Below, one piece after another: positions 43,364-50,951 of a stretch of 51,034 bases of DNA. Position 1 is the stretch's first letter. Every line of letters starts with the position of its first letter. The notes under the pieces were generated by a model. The model was not told the origin of the DNA. It did no database searches and was given only the letters and a program-made list of their open reading frames with translations. The position numbers were made by a program, and so were the translations under genes. The stretch is from Pseudomonadota bacterium (GTDB taxonomy: Bacteria > Chloroflexota > Ktedonobacteria > Ktedonobacterales > JADMIN01), in the NCBI GenBank assembly GCA_021324535.1, contig JAJPIU010000264.1, positions 1 to 51,034 of the forward strand, written 5' to 3'.

Positions 43364-43517
43364 CGCCGCGCACATCCATCTGGCGACGCCGCTCCCCTGC
43401 GGCGTCTGTCAGAAGCAGGCCACTCAGGCGCTTGCCGAACCCGACGCCCGCCAGCCCGGCCTCTGGACGCTCCTTCCGCTCTGTGATGAATGCCAGGCGC
43501 GCTTGCAGTGCAGCTAG
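43215..43517 (+). CDS. Possible small zinc-ribbon protein, overlapping frame
   Basis: Up to 100 codons in the +1 frame relative to the preceding gene. Only the last 55 residues look like protein: AHIHLATPLPCGVCQKQATQ and LWTLLPLCDECQARL, giving a CxxC...CxxC zinc pair. The first 45 codons overlap the 88-residue gene and look like its shadow. Either the true start is internal and unusual, or the zinc part joins the upstream frame by a +1 shift, or one base has been lost. Confidence 0.4.
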   Translation: MKIKLDSPMAASSVSHGQTSRRRKNCSPRNTPQNATWPHATRNAQREWDSAAHIHLATPLPCGVCQKQATQALAEPDARQPGLWTLLPLCDECQARLQCS

Positions 43518-43542
43518 CGGGGACTAAGGGAGACTGGCGGGG

Positions 43543-44907
43543 CTAACTGCGATAACGTTGCGTTGGCCCGCTGCCATATCCCTCACCGGAGGAGCCATAG
43601 CCGTAGCTTCCGCTAGACGCGCCGCTGGGATAGCTCCCTGCGAAACCGCCGGGATAGGAGCCAAAGGCTCCGAATGGGCCATAGTTCGGCGTATCGTTTT
43701 GCGGGCCAGCGCTAAGCGCCTCGCGCAGGGCGCTGACGACACGATCTTGCTCACTCTCCGTCATCCCAACGTAGAGCGGCAGCAGCAGCGTTTCGCGCAT
43801 GGCCTGCTCGGAAAATGGCAGTGAGACACGACCAAGCCGTGCGATGTAGAATGGCTCCTCATGGACAGTCACGCCGCCGCGTTGGGTGACGACACCACGT
43901 GCGCGCATCCGTTCGATGATGAACGAGCGCGGGGGCGTCTGGCGCGGATCGAGCCGCAAGCAGTAGCTCTGATAGGTATGTGGCGCGTGCGCGGATGAAT
44001 AGGGTATCGTCACCCCTGGCTCATTGCTGAGCAATTCGTTATAGCGGTGGGCGAGCGCGCGTCGTTGGGCAAGGATATCATTGAGCTTGTTGAGTTGGGC
44101 AAGGCCAATCGCCGCCTGAACGTCCGTCAGACGATAGCTGTAGCCAAGTTCCTCATACGGTTCGTCGAGCAGCGCGTCGCCTGCATGCGTTTGGGGTGGC
44201 GCCGCGTCGCCATGTCCGATACCTTGTGAGCGAAGCCGCTGGGCGCGCAAGGCGATCTCGCGCTCGTTCGTGACCAGCATGCCACCCTCGCCAGTGGTGA
44301 TGATGCGGCTCTGAGAGAAGCTGAAGCAGGTGATTGGGCTGACACCACCAATGGGTTTGCCACGATAGGTTCCTCCCATCGCCGAGGAGGCGTCTTCGAT
44401 CAGAAGGATATTAAAACGCCGCGCAATGCCCGCGATTGGCGCCAACGCCGCTGGCGCGCCCAGGTAATCCACTGGCATGATGGCGCGGGTGCGCGAGGTG
44501 ATCAGAGACTCTACCATCATGGGAGCCATATCGTAGTTGCGCTGGTCAATCTCGACAAAAACGGGACGCGCGCCAACATAGGCGACGGCGTTGACAGTGG
44601 AAATGGAGCCGAACGAGGGGAGGATCACTTCATCGCCTGGGCGGATGCCTGCGCTGAGGAGCGCAAGATGGAGCGCCGCCGTGCCACTGCTGACTGCGAC
44701 GGCATAGGTCGCGCCAACGCGCTCGGCGACTGCGCGTTCGAATGCGGCGACTCGCTCACCTTCAGACAGCCAGCCTGAACGCACTGCATCAGCCGCCGCC
44801 TGCGCCTCCTCTTCGCCAACGGCAGGCTTTGTCAGGGGAATCAAGGGGAGCGCCGCAGTAGTGGGAATGCTTGTAGCGCCGTCGGCGCTTCTGTGCTCAT
44901 CGGTCAT
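43543..44907 (-). CDS. DegT/DnrJ/EryC1-family aminotransferase homologue with Arg in place of the PLP lysine
   Basis: 454 residues from the ATG at 44907 (GAGA upstream). The fold is clear: SSGTAALHLALLSAGIRPGD, VDYLGAPA, LLIEDASSAMGG, TTGEGGMLV and SYRLTDVQAAIGLAQL. In the family the lysine that binds pyridoxal phosphate follows SFxxS; here the segment is CFSFSQSRIITTGEGG with Arg201 (codon CGC at 44305-44307), needing at least two base changes from a lysine codon. The Asp171 that pairs with the pyridine ring is kept, but the residues after it are Ser-Ser. The last 45 residues are a Gly/Ser/Tyr repeat tail, odd for this family. Normal transamination is doubtful; sugar binding or a dehydratase-like role is possible. 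Confidence 0.85.
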   Translation of the reverse strand: MTDEHRSADGATSIPTTAALPLIPLTKPAVGEEEAQAAADAVRSGWLSEGERVAAFERAVAERVGATYAVAVSSGTAALHLALLSAGIRPGDEVILPSFGSISTVNAVAYVGARPVFVEIDQRNYDMAPMMVESLITSRTRAIMPVDYLGAPAALAPIAGIARRFNILLIEDASSAMGGTYRGKPIGGVSPITCFSFSQSRIITTGEGGMLVTNEREIALRAQRLRSQGIGHGDAAPPQTHAGDALLDEPYEELGYSYRLTDVQAAIGLAQLNKLNDILAQRRALAHRYNELLSNEPGVTIPYSSAHAPHTYQSYCLRLDPRQTPPRSFIIERMRARGVVTQRGGVTVHEEPFYIARLGRVSLPFSEQAMRETLLLPLYVGMTESEQDRVVSALREALSAGPQNDTPNYGPFGAFGSYPGGFAGSYPSGASSGSYGYGSSGEGYGSGPTQRYRS

Positions 44908-45094
44908 ACAGTTCTCTTTTCTAGCGGCGCAAAGTGGGAAGCGCAGCCAGCATGAAACAAGAAGCAGAATGCTGGCCAGAACATCCGCAAAACACAATCT
45001 AGCACACAATTAGGATGAAGCGCCTGGGATGAGAGCGCGCAGATATTTCCAAAGCTCTGCGCATATCGTCCTGCGACAGACAGATACTCCCATA

Positions 45095-45114
45095 TAGTAT
45101 ACAACGTACACCTA
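45095..45114. promoter_or_regulatory. Imperfect operator-like repeat on the DegT side
   Basis: TAGTATACAACGTACACCTA is an imperfect match to the core of the NAD operon operator (TAGTGTA, 5 bases, TACACTA). On the minus strand TATACT inside it could be a -10 element for the DegT-like gene. Weak evidence of shared control. Confidence 0.35.
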
Positions 45115-45202
45115 TCGCAAGGGAAAAGAAACATCTGAACAAGCGAATGAAGTAGGCCCAAAGAGCTAACCCGTTTGGCTGTCGCCTGGTTCCTGCGCTC
45201 TA

Positions 45203-45231
45203 TTGTCATCTTCACGTTGACGTGGTATAAT
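45203..45231 (+). promoter_or_regulatory. Promoter of the nadB-nadC-nadA operon
   Basis: TTGTCA at 45203-45208, 17 bases, perfect TATAAT at 45226-45231. Predicted start is near 45238, just before the inverted repeat. Confidence 0.75.
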
Positions 45232-45242
45232 CTGCCTCACAA

Positions 45243-45278
45243 CGAGTTAGTGTATAGCGTACACTAAACACTAACTCG
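45243..45278. promoter_or_regulatory. Nested inverted repeat at the NAD operon transcription start
   Basis: Inner repeat: TTAGTGTA-TAGCG-TACACTAA (45247-45267), perfect. Outer repeat: CGAGTTAGTGT at 45243-45253 and ACACTAACTCG at 45268-45278, also perfect. The half-site ACACTAA thus occurs three times. It lies at about +5 to +40, where a bound repressor would block transcription. An NAD-status regulator (NrtR-, NiaR- or NadQ-like) is the natural guess; no such gene is in the window. Confidence 0.75.
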
Positions 45279-45346
45279 CGCCAGCGGAGACGCCGCCGAC
45301 ACCAACCAGGCCAATGAACGCCAAACAACGGCAAAGGAGTAAGGCA

Positions 45347-47155
45347 ATGGCCGAGCCCATCATCCCCTCAGTGGCGAGGAAGGGCGAGGACGCAACGGAT
45401 AGAGATAGCAGAGATGATCGGGCGCATCCTTATCCTTCCATGCTTTCCTCTCACTATGATCATGTGATTATCGGCGGGGGCGTCGCGGGGCTTTCCCTGG
45501 CGCTGAGTCTGCCCTCTATGCGGCGCATTGCCCTTTTGACAAAGGCTGCGCTTGGCGAGAGTAACACCCGCTATGCGCAGGGCGGGCTGGCCGCGCCGGT
45601 CGGGCCAGATGATGATCCCGATCTGCAACTGCGCGATACCATCACGGCGGGGGCAGGATTGGTTGACGAGGCGGCGGCGCGCGCCATGCTGAACGAGGCG
45701 CGTGAGGCGGTCGCCTGGCTGATCGCGCAGGGAACCGAGTTCGATCCACGCTGCGATGGCGCCGACATTTCTGCTGAGGGCAACACGCCTGACGAACTGG
45801 CGACACGCTACGACCTGACGCTGGAAGCGGCGCACAGCAGGCGCCGTGTGTTGCATGCGCATGGTGACGCGACGGGAGCTGAGATTGAGCGGGCGCTGGT
45901 GGCCGCCGTTGGCCAGCGATCAAATATCACCGTCTATGAGCGAACGTTGGCGCTTGAACTGGTCGTGGAGGATGGTGTCTGCGTTGGGGTGGATGCGCTG
46001 GTTTGCGACCAGGATGGAGCAGCCACGGATGGAACGGGTACGCGATTCCACGCCGACAATGGAGTGATTCTGGCGAACGGTGGGGCCGGGCGTTTATGGC
46101 TGCGCACATCCAATCCCGTCGGGGCAACCGCCGACGGCATGGCGCTGGCATGGCGGGCGGGCGCGGCGCTGGCCGATCTGGAGTTCGCGCAGTTTCATCC
46201 GACCGTGCTGGTTCCCCCGGATAGCGCTGGTGAGCCGTTTTTAGTCTCCGAGGCGGCGCGCGGCGAGGGTGGGCGTTTGCTCAACCACGCAGGTGAACGT
46301 TTCATGCCACGCTACCATCCCGACGCCGAACTTGCCCCGCGTGATGTCGTCGCGCGCGCCATCCTGAGCGAGATGCTGGCCGAGGGCGCGGCCTACGCCT
46401 ACCTGGATATGCGCCATCTGCCCGCTGAGAAAGTCTACCATCACTTCCCGACGATCACCGCCGCCTGCCAGCGTTACGGTCTTGATCTCGCGCATGATCT
46501 CATCCCCATCGCGCCAGCCGCGCACTACTTCATGGGCGGCGTCGCGGTGGATACCTGGGCGCGCACGACCCTCCCTGGCCTCTATGCGATTGGCGAGGTT
46601 GCCTGTACGGGCGTTCACGGCGCGAACCGGCTCGCCAGCAATTCCCTGTTGGAGGGGCTGGTGTTTGGGCGAAGGCTGGCAAGATTGCTGGGGGGCTCCC
46701 CTACCCCTTCTGCCCCTCTCCCATACTGGGAAGGGGGAGAGAAGAAGTGGCCAACCACGCCCACTCTGCCCGGAAAGTGGCTGACTGAGGTTGCGCCCAT
46801 TGTTCCTCACACACGGCTGGCTGCGCCGATCAACATGGTTGCGCGCCAGGCGATACAGCGAACCATGTGGGAGCGGGTTTCGCTGCGGCGGGATGCGCAG
46901 GGGTTGGCAACGGCGCTCGACGAGTTGCGGGCGCTGGCAGAACGAGAAATATGCGATCCGGTGACGGCGAATATGCTGCTGGTGGCGCAGTTGATCGCTT
47001 CAGCCGCGCTGGCCCGCACAGAGAGCCGTGGCGGCCACTACCGCGCGGATTATCCCAACCGCGACGCCAACCGCGACGGACAGCATACGTTGCTCTATGG
47101 CGTTCACTACGCCGCAAGCGTGAGGGCAAAGGAGGCCACTCATGTCAATGCCTGA
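45347..47155 (+). CDS. nadB: L-aspartate oxidase
   Basis: 602-residue FAD enzyme oxidising L-aspartate to iminoaspartate, first step of de novo NAD synthesis. FAD site HVIIGGGVAGLSLAL; substrate-side motifs NTRYAQGGLAAP, QFHPTVL, EAARGEGGRL, and HYFMGGVAVD, GLYAIGEVACTGVHGANRLA and NSLLEGLVFGRR. A C-rich DNA repeat is translated in frame at about residues 447-475 (SPTPSAPLPYWEGG), exactly in the variable linker between the FAD part and the helical C-terminal domain. The ATG at 45347 is chosen for AAGGAG seven bases upstream. The end overlaps nadC by 14 bases. Confidence 0.96.
   Translation: MAEPIIPSVARKGEDATDRDSRDDRAHPYPSMLSSHYDHVIIGGGVAGLSLALSLPSMRRIALLTKAALGESNTRYAQGGLAAPVGPDDDPDLQLRDTITAGAGLVDEAAARAMLNEAREAVAWLIAQGTEFDPRCDGADISAEGNTPDELATRYDLTLEAAHSRRRVLHAHGDATGAEIERALVAAVGQRSNITVYERTLALELVVEDGVCVGVDALVCDQDGAATDGTGTRFHADNGVILANGGAGRLWLRTSNPVGATADGMALAWRAGAALADLEFAQFHPTVLVPPDSAGEPFLVSEAARGEGGRLLNHAGERFMPRYHPDAELAPRDVVARAILSEMLAEGAAYAYLDMRHLPAEKVYHHFPTITAACQRYGLDLAHDLIPIAPAAHYFMGGVAVDTWARTTLPGLYAIGEVACTGVHGANRLASNSLLEGLVFGRRLARLLGGSPTPSAPLPYWEGGEKKWPTTPTLPGKWLTEVAPIVPHTRLAAPINMVARQAIQRTMWERVSLRRDAQGLATALDELRALAEREICDPVTANMLLVAQLIASAALARTESRGGHYRADYPNRDANRDGQHTLLYGVHYAASVRAKEATHVNA
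46696..46746. repeat. Hairpin-repeat copy inside nadB
   Basis: The C-rich half (CCCCTACCCCTTC and CCCCTCTCCCA) and G-rich half (TGGGAAGGGGGAGAG) match the dispersed intergenic hairpin family of this window, but lie within the reading frame of nadB without breaking it. Confidence 0.7.
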
Positions 47156-48041
47156 ACATGATGAGACGATCTCGTTTGCAGGCTTCGATCCGGTCTTTGA
47201 TGTGGAGCTTGCGCGGCGGGCGCTTGCGGAAGACATCGGGCGCGGCGACGTGACGACCGAGGCGACCATCCCCACCAACGCTCAGGCCAGTGGGCGCATC
47301 GTCACACGGCAAGGTGGTGTTATCGCGGGCTTGCCGATGGCGGCGCTGGTCTTCCGGCTGCTCGATCCACAGGTGGGCGTCAGGCTGGTGGTTCCCGATG
47401 GGACGCAGGTGGAGGCAGGCGCGACACTGGCTACCGTGCAGGGCAATGCGCGGGCGCTGCTGACGGCGGAGCGCACGGCGCTCAACTTTTTGGGGCGGCT
47501 CTCAGGCATTGCGGCGCTGGCCGCGCAATGCGTGGCGGCTATCAAAGATGTACCTGGTTCGCGCGCCGTGATTGTGGATACCCGCAAGACGACGCCAGGG
47601 CTACGCGCACTGGAAAAGTACGCCGTGCGGATGGGCGGGGCGCGTAACCACCGCTCGGGACTGGATGACGGCGTGCTGATCAAAGACAACCATCTCGCGG
47701 CGGCTGGCGGCGTAACGGCGGCGGTACTGCGAGCACGGGCGACAGCGGGGCATCTGCTGCGCATCGAGGTGGAATGTGAAACCGAAGAGCAGGTACGTGA
47801 GGCGCTGGATGTGGGCGCGGACGCGATCCTGCTGGATAATATGTCAATCGAGCGGATGCACGCTAACGTAGCGATGATTCGTGAGCGTGCGCCGCAAACG
47901 ATCATCGAGGCGTCAGGCGGTATTGGGACGGATCGCGCGAAGCTGGCGGCAGTGGCGTCCACCGGCGTAGACCTGATCTCGTTGGGCGCGCTGACCCATT
48001 CGGCCCCGAACTTCGATGTGTCGCTGGAGTTTGATGAGTAG
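47142..48041 (+). CDS. nadC: Quinolinate phosphoribosyltransferase (decarboxylating)
   Basis: 299 residues; converts quinolinate and PRPP to nicotinate mononucleotide. Family motifs: EDIGRGDVTTEA, ERTALNFLGRLSGIAAL, DTRKTTPGLRALEKYAV with the PRPP/quinolinate-binding Arg and Lys, GGARNHRSGLDDGVLIKDNH, VECETEEQVREAL and EASGGI. The ATG has AAGGAGG six bases upstream inside the end of nadB, so the two are coupled. Confidence 0.97.
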   Translation: MSMPEHDETISFAGFDPVFDVELARRALAEDIGRGDVTTEATIPTNAQASGRIVTRQGGVIAGLPMAALVFRLLDPQVGVRLVVPDGTQVEAGATLATVQGNARALLTAERTALNFLGRLSGIAALAAQCVAAIKDVPGSRAVIVDTRKTTPGLRALEKYAVRMGGARNHRSGLDDGVLIKDNHLAAAGGVTAAVLRARATAGHLLRIEVECETEEQVREALDVGADAILLDNMSIERMHANVAMIRERAPQTIIEASGGIGTDRAKLAAVASTGVDLISLGALTHSAPNFDVSLEFDE

Positions 48042-48051
48042 GGTAGGCGAT

Positions 48052-48127
48052 TGAACACGCGAGACCGGCGGGCGTGGATTGGCGGAGGCGTGAGAGCGGG
48101 CGCATGAACACGCGAGACCGGCGGGCG
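48052..48127. repeat. Pair of 23-base direct repeats between nadC and nadA
   Basis: TGAACACGCGAGACCGGCGG followed by GCG occurs at 48052-48074 and again at 48105-48127, 53 bases apart. It suggests a local duplication in the spacer. Confidence 0.75.
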
Positions 48128-48158
48128 ATTGAAATCGCGCCTAGGGGCTACGCCACGA

Positions 48159-48176
48159 AGTCCGCCTGCGCGGACT
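48159..48176. repeat. Small hairpin upstream of nadA
   Basis: AGTCCGC-CTGC-GCGGACT, a perfect stem, 25 bases before the nadA start. It is set in a stretch (GCGCCTAGGGGCTACGCC and following) that reads like a dispersed intergenic repeat. It may fold in the leader and affect nadA translation. Confidence 0.55.
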
Positions 48177-48200
48177 CAAGAGAGATTGAGAGTGGCAGAC

Positions 48201-49526
48201 ATGGCAATAGATGTGAAGACGGTAAACAGCACAATGGCGGATGGCGCGACGTGCGACGAGAGTGCGGAGCGGCGTATTTTGCCGACGTTGGTGGAGTGGC
48301 GCGAACGTGCCCCCACCCCTACCCCTCCCCCAGAGGGAGAGGGATCGCTTGTCGGACGTGTTGGCGCTGGGCAGACAGGGCTGTATAGGGGGCGTCATGC
48401 GGGGGCCGAGCGAGCCGATCGCATTCCGCGAGAGTATGCGCTGATGGGCGCAGAGGAGCTGGATCAGCGGATCCGCGCGGCGCGGGCTGCGCTTGGCGAG
48501 CGGCTGGTGATCCTGGGGCATCACTATCAGCGCGATGAGATTATCACCTACGCCGACGCGCGGGGCGACTCATTCAAGCTGGCGCAGTACGCAGCGTCGC
48601 GCCCGGAGGCTGACTATATCGTATTTTGCGGCGTGCATTTCATGGCCGAGAGCGCCGACATCCTCAGCGGGGCGCATCAGCAAGTCATCCTGCCGAATCC
48701 AGCCGCCGGGTGTTCGATGGCCGACATGGCGAACATCGCTGAGGTCGAGGAATGCTGGGCGGCGCTTGACGATCTCTATCGGGACGAGCCGACAGATGAC
48801 GGATTGCAGGCGGTGATTCCGGTCACGTATATGAACTCCGCCGCGAACCTGAAGGCGTTCTGCGGGCGCAACGGCGGCATCGTCTGCACGTCGTCGAACG
48901 CAGCGCAGGTGTTGCGCTGGGCGTTCGCGCGCGGGCGGCGTGTGTTGTTCTTCCCCGACGAACACTTGGGACGCAACACGGCGTTGGCGTTGGGTATCCC
49001 TGAGGAGCAGATAGCCGTTTGGAATCAGCGGCTCGACTTCGGTGGCATCGAAGACGACCAGGTGTTGCGCGACGCGAAGGTAATCCTGTGGAAGGGGTGG
49101 TGCTCGACGCATCAGCGGTTCACGGTGGAGCAGATCGCCCAGGCGCGACGCGACTATCCCGGCGTGCGCGTGGTCGTTCACCCGGAGTGCCAGCATGCTG
49201 TGGTGGAGGCGGCGGATGAGAACGGCTCAACCGAGTACATTATCAAGACGATTGAGCAATCGCCCGCCGGAAGCGTCTGGGCGGTCGGCACGGAGATCAA
49301 CCTGGTGAAACGGCTGGCAGCCGAACATCCCGACAAGACGATTTTCTGCCTCGATCCCATCGTCTGCCCCTGCTCCACCATGTATCGCATCCATCCGGCG
49401 TATCTTGCCTGGGTGTTGGAGGAGCTGGTGGCCGGGCGCGTGATCAACCAGGTCAGCGTGGATGAGGAGACGGCGCGCTGGGCAAAGATGGCGCTGGAAC
49501 GTATGCTGGCGAACAAGGGGGCGTAG
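48201..49526 (+). CDS. nadA: Quinolinate synthase
   Basis: 441 residues from the ATG at 48201 (GAGAGTGG upstream); another ATG at 48234 is possible. It condenses iminoaspartate with dihydroxyacetone phosphate. Core motifs: VILGHHYQRDEIITYAD, FCGVHFMAESADIL, GCSMADMA, VTYMNSAANLKAFCG, VCTSSNAAQVL, FFPDEHLGRNTA, HPECQHAV and CLDPIVCPCSTMYR, giving the three cysteines for the 4Fe-4S cluster. An N-terminal extension of about 80 residues contains a translated copy of the C-rich repeat (APTPTPPPEGEGS, about residues 36-48). Last gene of the NAD operon. Confidence 0.96.
   Translation: MAIDVKTVNSTMADGATCDESAERRILPTLVEWRERAPTPTPPPEGEGSLVGRVGAGQTGLYRGRHAGAERADRIPREYALMGAEELDQRIRAARAALGERLVILGHHYQRDEIITYADARGDSFKLAQYAASRPEADYIVFCGVHFMAESADILSGAHQQVILPNPAAGCSMADMANIAEVEECWAALDDLYRDEPTDDGLQAVIPVTYMNSAANLKAFCGRNGGIVCTSSNAAQVLRWAFARGRRVLFFPDEHLGRNTALALGIPEEQIAVWNQRLDFGGIEDDQVLRDAKVILWKGWCSTHQRFTVEQIAQARRDYPGVRVVVHPECQHAVVEAADENGSTEYIIKTIEQSPAGSVWAVGTEINLVKRLAAEHPDKTIFCLDPIVCPCSTMYRIHPAYLAWVLEELVAGRVINQVSVDEETARWAKMALERMLANKGA
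48307..48350. repeat. Hairpin-repeat copy inside nadA
   Basis: CCCCCACCCCTACCCCTCCC followed by CCAGAGGGAGAGGG, in frame with nadA. It is the same family as the copies at 46696 and 49540. Confidence 0.7.
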
Positions 49527-49539
49527 GCCCTCTCCCCTA

Positions 49540-49562
49540 CCCCTCCCCCATCGGGGGAGGGG
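49540..49562. terminator. Perfect hairpin between nadA and the convergent HdeD-like gene
   Basis: CCCCTCCCCC-ATC-GGGGGAGGGG, 14 bases past the nadA stop. Member of the dispersed hairpin family and a likely terminator for the NAD operon, although without a T-run. Confidence 0.6.
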
Positions 49563-49610
49563 CTTCAGGGTGGCGTTTCACTTCAGGGGCACGAGTAATG
49601 GGATAGCGGA

Positions 49611-50951
49611 CTACGCCGCCTTTTTTTGCCATGGGCGGCGCACAAGTGAGGCCACATCGTCAAGCATCTTCCTGATCGCAAGGGCTAGCTCCACCAACGC
49701 GCGCATTCCTCGCTGGCGCCAGGGCGGAATCTGCCCATAGAAACGTTCGGGGATGAGGAGATGGATCAGGCTGGTCACCAGGTCGCGGTGCGAGGCTCGG
49801 TGCAGGTAGATGGGGATGCCAGGATATTCGGCGATGGAGAAGGTGTAGCCAGGCAGCGTGTTGTACCAGTCGTTTGGCACGATCTCCTCGGCGGGATCGA
49901 TCAGCGCGGTGGCGCCATACGAGCGGAGTACGTCAAAGGCGACATCGTTGCAGTTGTGACGCAGCACAGAGTAGGGCGTGCGGCTTTCCCAGATGACCGT
50001 TTGCCAGGCGGCTTTGGGTCTGGGTTGCTTCACCAGGAAGACCTTGTACTCGTCATAGGGATACTCGCGGTCGCGCATGGCGCCGATGGGATCGAGCGTA
50101 TGCGCCGTCCAGAAGCCCATCTCAGCGGGCGTGGCGAAGGGCTTGCCAAGCGTGTTTTCTACCGAGCCTGCGTTGAACCAGCCGTTACGCCACTCATACG
50201 CCCAGGCGATGTGCCCCAGGCAAGACGCGCCCGACCGCCGCACAAAGACAATCGCTCGGCGCGTGGATGGCGGGGCGCCAGGGGGAATCGCCGCCTGACC
50301 TGTAAGCGCATCGGGGGTAGCCGTTCGCGTGCGAGTGCGCAGCCAGTCTGGCGCAAAGCGTTCGAGCAACCCGCGTGTGTTCATATAGCCACCATCAATC
50401 AAGGCATACACCGAGACGAATGCGATCAGGATGATGACCAGGATCAGTGGGCGCACGAAGATCAAGGTAGCCGTCGCGATCAGCAAACCACCGACCAGCC
50501 AGACGATCCCCGCTGGGCGTCCGCTGGCGCGCATGGCCTGGCGAAAGAACGCCAACCCGCGCAGGCCGATCAGCAACGCCAGGCTGTAGAGCAGCACATA
50601 TAAAAACGAGATGGGATCAACTAGACACAAAGCCCCGACGACGATCTCTATACTATTGAGCGCATAGTCAATCCACGCGCGGCGTGAGCTACGTCTGCGG
50701 TGGACGACACTGAAGATACCAATGGCGCCATCCAGGATCAGATAGGCGCCCAGCCCATAGAGCAGGACATGGATCGCACGCATGCTTAGCACGAGAAAGA
50801 GGATACCCAGCAGGAAGCTGACCACGCCGCGTGCAAGATCGAGCAGCCACGCGCCCGATGTCGAGCTGTGCTGCTGGTGGAGCTTGTGGAGTTTGGCTTC
50901 ATCCTTCTCGGCGTTCGTTTGTGCCGTTGGCATGTTGAACAGTGTGCGCAT
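49611..50951 (-). CDS. HdeD-like membrane protein with a C-terminal papain-like domain (tentative)
   Basis: 446 residues; GGGAGGG lies eight bases before the ATG. After a polar N-terminus, about six membrane helices (residues about 38-190) show the repeated pattern of the HdeD/DUF308 family (SFLLGILFLVLSM, GAYLILDGAIGIFSV, LNSIEIVVGALCLVDP). The cytoplasmic C-terminal 230 residues include HIAWAYEWRNGWFNAGSVEN and YSVLRHNCNDVAFDVLRSYG. A conserved-looking His and a Cys in a HNCN(D) context resemble NlpC/P60- or LRAT-type thiol enzymes in circularly permuted order. That enzymatic idea is inference; the membrane part is clearer. Confidence 0.62.
   Translation of the reverse strand: MRTLFNMPTAQTNAEKDEAKLHKLHQQHSSTSGAWLLDLARGVVSFLLGILFLVLSMRAIHVLLYGLGAYLILDGAIGIFSVVHRRRSSRRAWIDYALNSIEIVVGALCLVDPISFLYVLLYSLALLIGLRGLAFFRQAMRASGRPAGIVWLVGGLLIATATLIFVRPLILVIILIAFVSVYALIDGGYMNTRGLLERFAPDWLRTRTRTATPDALTGQAAIPPGAPPSTRRAIVFVRRSGASCLGHIAWAYEWRNGWFNAGSVENTLGKPFATPAEMGFWTAHTLDPIGAMRDREYPYDEYKVFLVKQPRPKAAWQTVIWESRTPYSVLRHNCNDVAFDVLRSYGATALIDPAEEIVPNDWYNTLPGYTFSIAEYPGIPIYLHRASHRDLVTSLIHLLIPERFYGQIPPWRQRGMRALVELALAIRKMLDDVASLVRRPWQKKAA

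Larger units (their letters stand above)
44908..45346. other. Regulatory spacer between the DegT-like gene and the NAD operon
   Basis: About 440 bases holding the divergent control regions. The parts nearest nadB contain a strong promoter and a large inverted repeat, listed separately. No additional gene is credible. Confidence 0.6.
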
